From DASSUW01 sp963844405 (GTDB lineage: Bacteria > Actinomycetota > Thermoleophilia > Solirubrobacterales > Solirubrobacteraceae): 64,000 nt of DNA. Positions 17,184 through 27,175 of this stretch are shown piece by piece. Below the pieces are notes generated by a model. The model did not search any database. It was not told the DNA's origin and saw only the letters and a list, made by a program, of their open reading frames with translations. The stretch lies in assembly GCA_963844405.1 (NCBI GenBank), contig CAWJNZ010000007.1:248001-312000 (forward strand), in the 5' to 3' direction. The translations under genes were made by a program, and so were the position numbers. Position 1 is the stretch's first letter. Every line of letters begins with the position of its first letter.

Positions 17184-17729
17184 CTACTTCCGGCCGACGT
17201 TCATCACCCAGGTCGCCCCGCCGTCGCCGCAGGGCGCTTCGGATCCCACCCCCAGGCCGCCGCGGCCGAACTCGCCGGAGAGCACGATCGCGCGGTGCGG
17301 CGGGCTGTTGAGCCAGCCCCGCAGGGTCGCCTTCGGCGTGCCCGAGGAGCCGCAGCCGTAGGCGATCGTCTCCCCCCAGGCGCGCCCGTTCCAGCCGGCG
17401 CGGTCGAGCCGCTCGCCGAGGTCGGGACCGCCGTCGCGCTGGTGGGCGAAGTAGTCGTGCCGCACCATGTCGCGGGCGTGGCGACCAGCGGCACGCTGGA
17501 GCTTGCGGTCCCGCCTGAGCGCGCCGAGCCCCTCGGCGGCGCGCCTGCGGTTGACGAGGCAGAGCAGCGCCGAGCGCAGCCTGTCCGCGGACGCCTGCGC
17601 GGCGTCCGCGCGGGCGCCGGGACAGCCCGCGGCTACGACCTCCGGGGCCGGCGCGGCGAACGCCGCCGCGGCGCAGGCACCGAGCGCGGCCACGGCAAGA
17701 CGTGGTCGTGTGGGCACGACTCCGAGCAT
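17184..17729 (-). CDS. secreted CAP/SCP-domain protein
   Basis: This 181-residue protein has a signal peptide (LAVAALGACAAAAFAAPAPE) and a CAP domain. The motifs include LCLVNRRRAAEGLGALRRD, HARDMVRHDYFAHQ with the conserved histidine, the GWNGRAWGETIAYG segment, GWLNSPPHRAIVLSG and the closing ATWVMNVGRK strand. Two cysteines near the signal cleavage site and two in the domain may form disulfides. Bacterial CAP proteins are mostly of unknown function; some bind lipids or the cell wall. Confidence 0.88.
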   Translation of the reverse strand: MLGVVPTRPRLAVAALGACAAAAFAAPAPEVVAAGCPGARADAAQASADRLRSALLCLVNRRRAAEGLGALRRDRKLQRAAGRHARDMVRHDYFAHQRDGGPDLGERLDRAGWNGRAWGETIAYGCGSSGTPKATLRGWLNSPPHRAIVLSGEFGRGGLGVGSEAPCGDGGATWVMNVGRK

Positions 17730-17835
17730 CGAGACCTCCCCTCGGGCCTCCAGCGGTCTATGGGATCGAATCCGCCGCGCGCCTATGTCCCCGTTCTGAC
17801 AAGTGTTTACACGCCCAACAGGAAATCGCCGCCGC

Positions 17836-18438
17836 TCAGGCGGCGGCCGCGACCGCGAAGGCGGCCGGCGGCGAGCCCGAGACCTGCACCGGGATCTCGG
17901 CCAGCGGGGAGCGCTCCCACTCGTCCCGGACCATCCCGAAGACGACGACGTCGTGGACGGCGTCGCCGTGGCGGTGCCAGCCCCGCAGCACGCCCTCGCG
18001 GCGGAAGCCGGCGCGCTCGAGCGCCGTCTGCGAGCGTCCGTTGCGCGTGTTCGCCCACGCGGTCAGGCGCTCGATGCCGAGGTGGCGGAAGGCGAGCGCG
18101 GCGATCATCGCCTTCGACTCGCGGTTGACGCCCGTGCCCCACCAGTCGCGGCCGAACCACGTCCCGACGGTGGCGCGCCGGTCGCGCACGGCCAGCTCGG
18201 ACAGGCCGGTGACCCCGATCGGGCCCGCCTCGGAGTGCACGATCAGGAAGTCGAGCAGCTCGCCGCGCTCGCGCTTTTCCTCGAGACCGGCGATATAGGC
18301 CTGGGGCTGGTCGGGCGCCGTGTACGGGCCCCACGAGAACCACTGCGTGACGAGCGGATCCGAGGCCAGCTCGTACAGCCGCGGGGCGTCGGCGGCGCTC
18401 GCGTAGCGCAGCGTGAGGGTGGGTCCGGTCAGCTCCAC
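17836..18438 (-). CDS. GNAT N-acetyltransferase (RimJ/RimL type)
   Basis: A 200-residue acetyltransferase_3 family protein: N-terminal TLTLRYASAADAPRLYELAS, central strand DFLIVHSEAGPIGVTGLSEL, the acetyl-CoA loop GTWFGRDWWGTGVNRESKAM, and the C-terminal WANTRNGRSQTALERAGFR signature. It would transfer acetyl from acetyl-CoA to an amine, often a ribosomal protein N-terminus or a small amine. The start is taken as GTG 18438, where the domain begins. It is divergent from hutH with only 24 bases between starts. Confidence 0.85.
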   Translation of the reverse strand: MELTGPTLTLRYASAADAPRLYELASDPLVTQWFSWGPYTAPDQPQAYIAGLEEKRERGELLDFLIVHSEAGPIGVTGLSELAVRDRRATVGTWFGRDWWGTGVNRESKAMIAALAFRHLGIERLTAWANTRNGRSQTALERAGFRREGVLRGWHRHGDAVHDVVVFGMVRDEWERSPLAEIPVQVSGSPPAAFAVAAAA

Positions 18439-18462
18439 CGCGGCAAGGCTAACGTTCCGCCC

Positions 18463-19931
18463 GTGCCGACCATGGAGGAGCTCGAGGCGGTCGCGCGCGG
18501 CGCCGCGCCGGTGCCGCTCGACGCCGCCGACCGCGAGCGGATCGCGGCAGGGCGGGCGGTGGTGGAGGCGGCGCTCGAGTCGGGCACGGCGGTCTACGGC
18601 GTCACGACCGGCTTCGGGCGGCTGGAGAACGTCCGGATCGCGGCGGCCGACGCCGCGCAGCTGCAGGTCAACCTCCTGCGCTCGCACGCCGTCGGCTCGG
18701 GCCTGCCGCTCGCCGACGAGGTCGTGCGCGGGATGCTGCTGCTGCTCGCCTCGTCGCTCCGGCGCGGCCACTCCGGGGTGCGGGCCGAGCTCGTGGAGCT
18801 GCTGCTGGCGCTGCTCGAGCGCGGCGTGACGCCGGTGATCCCGAGCAAGGGCTCGGTCGGCTCGTCGGGCGACCTCGCGCCGCTCGCCCACCTCGGCCTC
18901 GTGCTCATCGGCGAGGGCGAGGCGACGTTCGAGCGGCGAGACGCTGCCCGGCGGCGAGGCGCTGTCGCGGGCGCGGTCTGACGCCCCTGGCGCTGACCGC
19001 CAAGGAGGGCCTGGCCCTCATCAACGGCACTCACCTGATGGCGGCGGCCGGCGCGCTCGCCGTGCGCGACGCGCGGCGGCTGCTCGACGCTGCGGTGGTC
19101 GCGGTGGCGCTGTCGCTCGAGGCCTTCAAGGGCTCGACGGTGCCGTTCGACGCCCGCCTGCACGAGCTCCGCGGTCAGCCCGGGCCGGCGGTGGTCGCGA
19201 CGCGACTGCGGATGCTGCTCGAGGGCAGCCCGGTCGTGGCCAGCCACGCCGACTGCGGCCGCGTCCAGGACCCCTACACGCTGCGCTGCGCGCCGCAGGT
19301 GCTCGGGGCGGTGCCGACGCGCTCGCGTACATCGAGCGCGCGATCGAGCGCGAGCTCGGCGCGGTGACCGACAACCCGCTCGTCGTCCGGCGACGACATC
19401 CTCTCCGGCGGCAACTTCCACGGCCAGCCCCTGTCGCTGCCGCTCGACCACCTCGCGCTCGCCCTGTGCGAGCTCGCCTCGTTCTCCGAGCGCCGCATCT
19501 ACGCGCTGCTCTCGCCCGGCTACGCGGGCCTGCCGCCGTTCCTGACGCCGCGCCCCGGGCTGTCGTCGCGGCCTGATGATCGCCCAGTACGCGGCAGCCG
19601 CGCTGGTCAACGAGTCCCAGATGCTCTCGCATCCGGCCGGCGCCGGCTCGATCCCCACGAGCGCCGGCCAGGAGGACTTCAACTCGATGGGCGCGCTGGC
19701 CGCGCTGAAGGCGCGGACGGCCGCCGAGAACGCCGCGCAGGTGGTCGCCACCGAGCTCGTCTGCGCGGTCCAGGGGCTCGAGTTCCACCGCCCGCTGGAG
19801 AGCACGCCGGTACTCGAGGCGGCGGCCGCGCGGGTGCGCGAGTACGTGCCGCGCGTGGACGAGGACCGCTCGCTGGCCGGCGAGCTGGCCGGGCTGGCGT
19901 CGGCGCTACGGACCGGGGAGGTGGTGCTTAT
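18463..19931 (+). pseudogene. hutH: histidine ammonia-lyase, several frame breaks
   Basis: The first enzyme of histidine use (histidine to urocanate plus ammonia). Joined across frames it is about 490 residues: YGVTTGFGRLENVRI, NLLRSHAVGSG, the MIO region GSVGSSGDLAPLAHL, LALINGTHLMAA, SGGNFHGQPLSLPLDHLALA and HPAGAGSIPTSAGQEDFNSMG. The MIO tripeptide reads Ser-Ser-Gly instead of the usual Ala-Ser-Gly. Frame breaks lie near 18932, 18975, 19318, 19388 and 19570, mostly single extra C next to G runs. Between them the protein is well conserved. Starts: GTG 18463 or ATG 18472. The stop probably overlaps the hutU ATG at 19930 but is obscured by an indel. Confidence 0.75.
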
Positions 19932-21564
19932 GAGATGCCGGGGCTGGCGTCCAGGAGGCCGCGCTGCGGATGCTGGAGAACAACCTGCACCCGGACGTCG
20001 CCGAGCGGCCCGAGGAGCTCGTCGTCTACGGCGGCATCGGCAAGGCGGCGCGCGACCCGGCGGCGCTCGAGGCGATCAAGCGCGAGCTGATGCGGCTCGA
20101 CGACCGACGAGACGCTGCTCGTGCAGTCCGGCAAGCCCGTCGGCGTCTTCGAGACCCACCCCGACGCGCCGCGCGTGCTGATCGCCAACTCCAACCTCGT
20201 CGGCGACTGGGCGAACTGGGAGACGTTCCGCGAGCTCGACGCGGCCGGGCTGATGATGTACGGCCAGATGACCGCGGGGTCCTGGATCTACATCGGGACC
20301 CAGGGGATCCTCCAGGGCACCTACGAGACGTTCGCGGCGATCGCCCGCCAGCGGTTCGGCGGCTCGCTGCGCGGGCGCCTGGTGGTGACCGCCGGCCTCG
20401 GCGGGCATGGGCGGCGCGCAGCCGCTGGCGGTGACGATGAACGAGGGCTGCGCGCTGTGCGTGGAGGTCGACCTGCAGCGGATCGAGCGCCGGATCGAGA
20501 CCGCGCTACCTGGACGAGCGGGCCGGCGTCGCTCGACGACGCGCTGGCGCGGCTGGAGACGGCACGCCGCGAGGGCCGCGCCGCTGTCGATCGGCCTGCT
20601 CGGCAACGCCGCCGAGGTGCTGCCGGAGCTCGCGCGGCGCGGCGTGGAGGTCGACGTCGTGACCGACCAGACGAGCGCCCACGACCCGCTGAACGGCTAC
20701 GTGCCGGCGGGCCTGACCGTCGAGCAGGCCGACGCGCTGCGGCGGTCGGACCCGGACGAGTACCTGCGGCGCGTCGGCGAGTAGCGCGCTCGACGCACGT
20801 GGCCGCGATCCGCGGGCTGGCCGAAGCGGGCGCCGAGGCGTTCGACTACGGCAACGCCCTGCGCGGGCTGGCGGCCGAGCACGGCGACGCGCGACGCCTT
20901 CTCCTATCCCGGCTTCGTCCCCGCCTACATCCGGCCGCTGTTCTGCGAGGGCAAGGGCCCGTTCCGGTGGGTGGCGCTGTCCGGCGACCCGGCCGACATC
21001 GCCGTCACCGACGACGCGATCCTCGACCTGTTCGGCGACCAGCCGCACATCCGCCGCTGGATCGGGCTGGCGCGCGAGCGCGTGCGCTTCCAGGGCCTGC
21101 CGGCGCGGATCTGCTGGCTCGGCTACGGCGAGCGCGCACGTCGCCGGGCTGCGCTTCAACGAGCTGGTGGCCTCGCGGCGAGGTGCGGGCGCCGATCGTC
21201 GATCGGCCGCGACCACCTCGACGCCGGCTCGGTCGCCTCGCCGCAGCGCGAGACCGAGGCGATGCGCGACGGCTCCGACGCGGTCGCCGACTGGCCGATC
21301 CTCAACGCGCTGGTCAACACGGCGACCGGCGCGAGCTGGGTCTCGTTCCACCACGGCGGCGGCGTCGGCATGGGCAAGTCGCTGCACGCCGGGCAGGTGA
21401 TCGTGGCCGACGGGACGCCGGAGGCGGGCGAGCGGATCCGCCGCACGCTGCTCGCCGACCCGGGCATGGGCGTGATCCGCCACGCCGACGCGGGCTACCC
21501 GGAGGCGCTCGACGCGGCCGAGCGGCTCGGCGTGCGCGATGCCGATGCTCGGCGACCGGCGTGA
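19930..21564 (+). pseudogene. hutU: urocanate hydratase, many frame breaks
   Basis: The second enzyme of the pathway (urocanate to imidazolone propionate, using bound NAD). Recognisable blocks in order: ALRMLENNLHPDVAERPEEL, LLVQSGKPVGVFETHPDAPR, MTAGSWIYIGTQGILQGTY, the NAD-binding GGAQPLAVTMNEG, FSYPGFVPAYIRPLFCEG with the active-site cysteine, WVALSGDPADIAVTDDAIL and SFHHGGGVGMGKSLHAGQ. Total length near 540 matches the family. At least ten frame breaks occur (for example near 19949, 20110, 20400, 20508, 20895, 21135, 21177, 21193 and 21538), yet conserved residues are intact. The end is set where a GTGA links to hutI. Confidence 0.75.
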
Positions 21565-22759
21565 CCGGGCCGTGCACGATCTCGTTGCGCGGCGCCGCGC
21601 AGGTGCTGCTGCCGCCCGAGGACGGCCTGCCGTATCTGCGCCGGCCGCGGCGAGCTGCGGCTGGAGCCGGGCGCGGTGACCGTGCGCGACGGCGTCATCG
21701 TCGCGCTCGAGGAGGACCCGGGCGCCGACGTCGTGATCGACGCCTCCGGCGGCGCGATCGTGCCGGGGTTCGTCGACTGCCACACGCACCTGCCGTTCGC
21801 CGGCTGGCGCGCGGAGGAGTACGAGCAGAAGGTGACCGGCGTCCCGTACGAGGAGATCGCCCGCGTCGCGGCGGCGGCATCGCGTCCTCGGCGCGGGCGC
21901 TTGGCCGGCGCGAGCGACGAGCGAGGTGCTCGCGCAGGCGCGGGCGCTCGCCGCCGAGATGCTCGCGCACGGCACGACGACGTTCGAGGGCAAGACCGGC
22001 TACGGGCTCTCGCGCGAGGGCGAGCTGCGCGCGCTGCGCTGGCTCGGCGCCGCGAGGTCGTCGCAGACCGCGGTCGACCGGCGCTGTTCGCCCACGCGGT
22101 CCCGGCGGGCTACGACGCCGCGGGCTGGATGGACGAGGTCGACGCGCTGGCCGCCGAGGCCGGACGTCGACGCGCTCGACATCTACGTCGAGTCGGTGGC
22201 GTTCCGCAACGAGGACCTCGAGCGGCTGCGGCGAGATCGCGCGCCGCGACGGGCGTGCCGCTGCGCGCCCACGTCGAGCAGTTCAACGCCAACCGGTCGG
22301 TGCCGGTGGCGCTCGCCGCCGGCGCGCGCTCGGTCGACCACCTCGCCTGCCTGCACCCCGACGACCTCGCGCCGCTCGCGGCCGCCGAGTGCGCCGCCGT
22401 GCTGCTGCCCGGCGCCGAGTTCCTCGGCGCCGAGCAGCTCGCGCCGGGACGCGCGCTGGCCGACGCGGGCGCGATCTGCGTCCTGGCCACCGACTGCAAC
22501 CCCGGCACGTCGCCGGTCGCGTCGCTGCCGCTGGTGATCGGCCTCGCCGTGCGCCGCTACGGCTGGACGGCGCGCGAGGCGCTCGCCGCCGTGCACGCTC
22601 AACGCCGCCTGGGTGCTCGGCTCGGACGACCGCGGCTCGATCGAGGTCGGCAAGCGCGCCGACCTCGTCCTGCTCGACGCGCCGGTCGAGCACGTCGCCT
22701 ACCGGTTCGGCCACAACCCCGTGCGGGCGGTGCTGAGGGGCGGCGAGGTGGCCGCGTGA
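21561..22759 (+). pseudogene. hutI: imidazolonepropionase, several frame breaks
   Basis: The third enzyme, hydrolysing imidazolone propionate to formimino-glutamate. It is an amidohydrolase of about 400 residues: VPGFVDCHTHLPFAGWR (metal histidines), MLAHGTTTFEGKTGYGLS, HVEQFNANRSVPVALAAGA, SVDHLACLHPDDL, CVLATDCNPGTSPVASLPL and the closing IEVGKRADLVLLDAPVEHVA. The likely start is GTG 21561 (TGPCTISLRGAAQVLLP). Frame breaks lie near 21650, 21870, 21918, 22045, 22162, 22232 and 22600. The TGA at 22757-22759 overlaps the next gene's GTG. Confidence 0.75.
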
Positions 22760-23999
22760 CGGCGGGCGACGGACCGCGGCCCATCGACGCCGCCGAGCTC
22801 GAGCGCGCTGCTCGCGGACCTCGATCCCGATCGGGCGCGACGACGCCGGCGCCACCACGCGGCTCGCCTGGACCGACGAGGACGAGCAGGCGGCGGCGTG
22901 GTTCGCCCGGCGGGCGGGGGCGATCGGGCGGACGATGGAGCGCGACCCCGCCGGCAACCTGTGGGCGTGCCCGGACGTGCCGCCGCCGTGGTGGGCGGTC
23001 GGCTCGCACCTCGACACCGTGCGCGAGGGCGGGCGCTTCGACGGCGCGCTCGGCGTGGCCGCCGGCTTCGCGGTCGGCCGAGCGCCTGCCGGTCGCCGTC
23101 GTCTCCTTCGCCGACGAGGAGGGCGCGCGCTTCAACACGCCGACCTTCGGCTCGCGCGCGCTGGCCGGGCGGCTCGACGTCGACGACGCGCTGGCGCGGC
23201 TCGACGAGCGGGGCGTGACGCTCGGCGACGCGATGGCCGCCGCGGGCGTCGAGCCCGAGGGGCTGTCCCGCGCGCCGGAGTGGCTCGACCGCCTGCGCCG
23301 GCTTCCTCGAGCTCCACATCGACCAGACGCGCGACGTCGCCGCCGCCCGCGCGCCGGCCGGCGTGGTGACGCGGCTGGCCGCGCGGCTGCGGCTGCAGGT
23401 CGAGCTCACCGGGCGCGCCGATCACGCCGGCACCACGCCGCGCGAGGAGCGCCACGACGCGCTCGCGGCCGCCGCGCGCGTGATCGTGCGCGCCGACGCC
23501 GAGGCGGCGCAGCGGCTCGGCATGGTCTTCACCGCGGCGCGGATGGAGGTCGAGCCGAACGCCCCGACCACCGTCCCCTCGCTCGTGCGCCTGTGGCTCG
23601 ACGCCCGCGCGCCCGCGGCGGAGGCCGTCGAGTCGTGGCGCGAGTCGCGTGGCGGCCGAGATCGGCCGCGTGGCCGAGGAGTCCGGCGTCGGCCACGAGC
23701 TGCGGACGGCGGCGTGGTCGGCCGGCACCGAGTTCACCCCCGAGACGATCGAGGCCCTCGGCCACGCGCTCCGCCCCGGCGCGCCCCGAGTGGTCTGCTA
23801 CGCCGGCCACGACGCCGGCGTGATCGCCGCCGCGCGCCCGGCGGGCATGGTCCTGGTGCGCAACGAGACCGGCGTCAGCCACTCGCCCGACGAGGAGGTC
23901 TCGCTCGAGGACGCCGCTGTCGCGGCGAACGGGCTCCTGGCCGCGGCCGACGAGCTCGCGCGCCCCGCCGGGACGAATCGTCCGGTGGGGGCGCAGTGA
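22756..23999 (+). pseudogene. M20 allantoate/N-carbamoyl amino acid amidohydrolase-like, frame breaks
   Basis: A zinc amidohydrolase of about 410 residues: GSHLDTVREGGRFDGALGV (first metal ligands), SFADEEGARFNTPTFGSRAL, LELHIDQTRDV, ADHAGTTPREERHDAL in the lid domain, and SPDEEVSLEDAAVAANGLL at the end. It belongs to the allantoate/N-carbamoyl amino acid hydrolase group, but it is coupled at both ends (GTGA) within the hut cluster. I infer it hydrolyses N-formyl-glutamate made by HutF, since no classical HutG is present. Breaks near 22810, 22832, 23078, 23298 and 23648. Confidence 0.7.
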
Positions 24000-25438
24000 C
24001 GCAGCCGCTGGTGATCGCGGCGATGCCGAACGTGCACTCGCACGCCTTCCAGCGCGACCTCCGCGGGATCGGCGAGCGGAGCGACCGGCCGGACGACGAC
24101 TTCTGGAGCTGGCGCGAGGCGATGTACGCGCTGGCCGGGCGGCTCGACCCCGACGGCATGCGCGAGGTCGCGGGCCGCGTCTACGCCGAGATGGCCGCCG
24201 CCGGCTACGGCGCGGTCGGCGAGTTCCACTACGTCCACCACCGGCCGGACGGCACGCCGTACGAGGAGCCGAACGCGATGGCGCTCGCCGTCGCCGAGGC
24301 GGCGGGCGCCGCCGGCCTCGCGATCGTCCTCCTCCCCGCCGCCTACCACCGCGGCGGTCACGCCCGCTTCCGCGACCCGTCGGTCGACGACTACCTCGCG
24401 CGCGTCGACGCGCTGCGGCTCGCCGGACATCGCGTCGGGGTCGCGGCGCACAGCGTCCGCGCCGTGCCCGCCGACTGGCTGGGCGAGATCGCCGCCTACG
24501 CCGACGCCTACGACCTCGTCCGCCACGTCCACGCGCACGAGCAGCCGCGCGAGCTCGAGGAGTGCGAGGCCGAGCACGGCTGCTCGCCGATCGAGCTCCT
24601 GCACCGCACCGGTTTCCTCTCCGCCCGCACCACCGTCGTCCACGGCATCCACGTCAGCGACCGCGACGTCGCGCTGCTCGCCGACACGGGCACGATCGTC
24701 GCCACCTGCCCGACCACCGAGGGCAACCTCGGCGACGGCCACTTCCCGGCGCTCCGCTACCGCGACGCCGGCGTGCGGATGGCGATCGGCAGCGACAGCA
24801 ACGTCGTCGTCGACCCCTTCGAGGAGCTGCGCGAGCTGGAGTCCGGCGCCCGGCGCGAGCGCCGCACCCGCCACGCGCTCCTCGCCACGACCGGCGACCT
24901 GTGGGGGGCGATCGCGGAGAACGGCCTCGCCTCGCTCGGGCTCGAGGACGCGGGCGAGACGACCGTCGACCTCGACCATCCGCGCCTGCGCGGCGTTCCG
25001 CCGGAAGATCTGGCGCGGGCGCTGGTGATGAGCGGCTCGGCCGATACCGTCCGGCCCGTGCGCCGCCTCATCTCGTCGGGCTCACCGTTCGAGCAGCAGA
25101 TCGGCTACTCGCGTGCCGTGGTCGACGGCGGCTGGGTGCACGTCTCGGGCACGACGGGCTTCGACTACGCGACCATGGCGATCTCCGACGACGTCGTCGC
25201 GCAGGCCGAGCAGGCGCTGGCCAACGTCGCCGCCGCGCTCGCCGAGGCCGGCTGCACGTTCGCCGACGTCGTCCGCGTCCGCTACCTGCTCCCGGACGCC
25301 GCCGACTTCGAGGCCTGCTGGCCCGTCCTGCGGCGAGCCTTCGAGGACGTCCGGCCCGCGGCCACGATGCAGGAATGCGGCCTCAGCGACCCGCGGATGC
25401 GCTTCGAGGTCGAGGTCACCGCGCGGCGCCGCGCCTAG
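23996..25438 (+). CDS. hutF: formimidoylglutamate deiminase fused to a RidA-like domain
   Basis: One uninterrupted frame of 480 residues. Residues 1 to about 350 are HutF, which removes ammonia from formimino-glutamate: PNVHSHAFQRDLRG, EFHYVHHRPDGTPYEEPN, HVHAHEQPRELEECEAEHG, VVHGIHVSDRDVALL, CPTTEGNLGDG and GSDSNVVVDP. From about 355 (GTG 25058) a RidA/YjgF domain follows: GYSRAVVDGGWVHVSGTTGF, VRVRYLLPDAADFEACWPVL and TMQECGLSDPRMRFEVEVTA. The usual last beta strands of HutF after LVMSGSAD are shortened, so either this is a true fusion or a stop was lost by an indel. The start overlaps the upstream TGA. The stop shares CTAG with the convergent PBP gene. Confidence 0.8.
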   Translation: MTQPLVIAAMPNVHSHAFQRDLRGIGERSDRPDDDFWSWREAMYALAGRLDPDGMREVAGRVYAEMAAAGYGAVGEFHYVHHRPDGTPYEEPNAMALAVAEAAGAAGLAIVLLPAAYHRGGHARFRDPSVDDYLARVDALRLAGHRVGVAAHSVRAVPADWLGEIAAYADAYDLVRHVHAHEQPRELEECEAEHGCSPIELLHRTGFLSARTTVVHGIHVSDRDVALLADTGTIVATCPTTEGNLGDGHFPALRYRDAGVRMAIGSDSNVVVDPFEELRELESGARRERRTRHALLATTGDLWGAIAENGLASLGLEDAGETTVDLDHPRLRGVPPEDLARALVMSGSADTVRPVRRLISSGSPFEQQIGYSRAVVDGGWVHVSGTTGFDYATMAISDDVVAQAEQALANVAAALAEAGCTFADVVRVRYLLPDAADFEACWPVLRRAFEDVRPAATMQECGLSDPRMRFEVEVTARRRA

Positions 25439-27095
25439 CCCAGCGCCTCGAAGAAGCGCGCGGCGATCGGCGCGGCGACGGAGCCGCCCGAGCGGCCGTT
25501 CTCGACGAGGACGGCGATCGCCACGTCGTCCCGGTAGGCGATGAACCACGCGTGGGTCGGCGGCGGGTCGCCGCCGCCGTACTCGGCCGTGCCGCTCTTG
25601 CCGTGGACGTCGCCCGGGAGCGAGGCCAGCGCGGTCCCGGTGCCGTCGGTCACCACCGAGCGCGTGAGGTCGCGCAGCGTGGCGAGCTCGCCGGCGGGGA
25701 GCCGCGGGCCGGCCCGCTCGTCGTCGGAGGCGAGCAGCCGCGGCGCGCGCCAGCGCCCCTCGGCGACGGTGGCGGCCACGCCGGCCATCGAGAGCGGGCT
25801 GGCGAGGATCCGGTCCTGCCCGATCATCGCCGCGGCGCGCGCGACCAGGTCCTGCCCTGGCGGGACCTGCGCCTCGGCGGCCGGCACGCCGAAGCGCAGC
25901 GGCTCGCCGAGGCCGAAGTCCCGCCCGGCGCGCTGGAGCGCGTCCGCCGGCAGGCGCTCGGTGAGCGAGACGAAGGCCGTGTTGCACGACTGCGCGAAGT
26001 CCTCGGCGAACGGCACGGCGCCTTGCGGGCTGCCGTCGAAGTTCTTGAACGAGCGACCGCCGACGCTCGTCGTCCGCGGGCAGTCGACGACCACGGCCAG
26101 GATGTCGCCGCTCGACGGCTGAACGGCCACGATCGCGGCCTCGTCGGCGGCACGCTGGGCGTCGAGCGAGATCGTGGTGGGCAGCGGGCGGCCGCGCTCG
26201 CCCTCGCGGGTGAGCAGCGTCTCGACCGGCACGCCGCCGGCGCGGATCACGACCTCGCGCGTCGCGCTGCCGCCGAGGCGCTCCTCGTAGCGCGCCTGCA
26301 GGCCGGACTGGCCGACGGCGTCGCCAGGCCCGCGGTCCGGCAGCGCTTCGAGCTGCTCGGCGGTCGCGGGGCCGACGCTGCCGAGCAGCGCGCCCGCGAA
26401 GCCGCGGCTCTCGGCCAGCGGGATGCGGTCGTGGACCGCGAGGCCGCCGGGAACGTCCTCCAGCGCGTCCTCGACGCGCTCGTAGTCGCCCTCGCGCAGC
26501 GTGATGGCCTCGACGAACTGCTGCGGGCCGGCGCCGCGGACGGCGCGCGTGAACGCGCGCTCGTCGACGTCGACGACATCCGCGAGCGCCGCCACCGACG
26601 CGCCGACGTCTTCGACCTTGTCGCGCGCCAGCCCGACGCGGTGAACGGAGCGCAGGCTCACGATCGCCTCGCCTTCGCGGTCGAGGATGTCGCCGCGCCG
26701 GGCCGGCGAGCGGGTGGTCCCGAGCCGCTGCGCGAGCCTCGGGATGCACGACGCCCTCCGACCAGGCGACGACCACCCGTCCTCGCGCTCGTCCAGCGTC
26801 ACGCTCGAGCGATAGGCGAAGCGCCCGATGCCCGGGACTCCCAGGCGAGCTCGGTGCGGGCGCGCGCCACGCCGTCCTCCTCGCGGACGTCGAGCAGCCG
26901 GGCCCGGAGCGCCGCGCCGTCCAGGCCCCTGCGGTTGGCCTCCAGCGAGGCGGCCGCGGCACCCGTCCGGCCCACCAGCAACCATGTGACAGCCGCGGCG
27001 GCGACGATCGCCGCCGCGAGCGCGACGACCGCCGCGACCCGTCGCGAGCGGCGATGCGATCGGTGTCGTGTGAAAGTCGGCCCGCCGCTTGTCAA
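25435..27095 (-). CDS. penicillin-binding transpeptidase-like protein lacking SxxK, frameshifted
   Basis: A class B PBP-like protein. A TTG start leads into a basic N-terminus, one membrane helix (VAAVVALAAAIVAAAAVTWL), an NTF2-like MecA-N region and a dimerisation region (RGDILDREGEAI). The transpeptidase domain keeps IVAVQPSSGDILAVV, the SxN motif in AEDFAQSCNTAFVSL, and KSGTAEYGGGDPPPTHAWF. The segment that should carry the SxxK catalytic serine (after AVQPSSGDILAVV and before VDCPRTTSVGGRSFKNF) is absent, an in-frame loss of about 45 residues. The N-terminal part also has frame changes near 26745, 26775 and 26845. As read, it cannot acylate beta-lactams or cross-link peptides. Confidence 0.7.
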
Positions 27096-27175
27096 GCCTC
27101 AGGTCTAAGTAAACGCTAAGAATCGGAGTTCATTCCTTGGCGTCGGGGCGGGCCGCGGGCGGGCCGTCAGGGACG

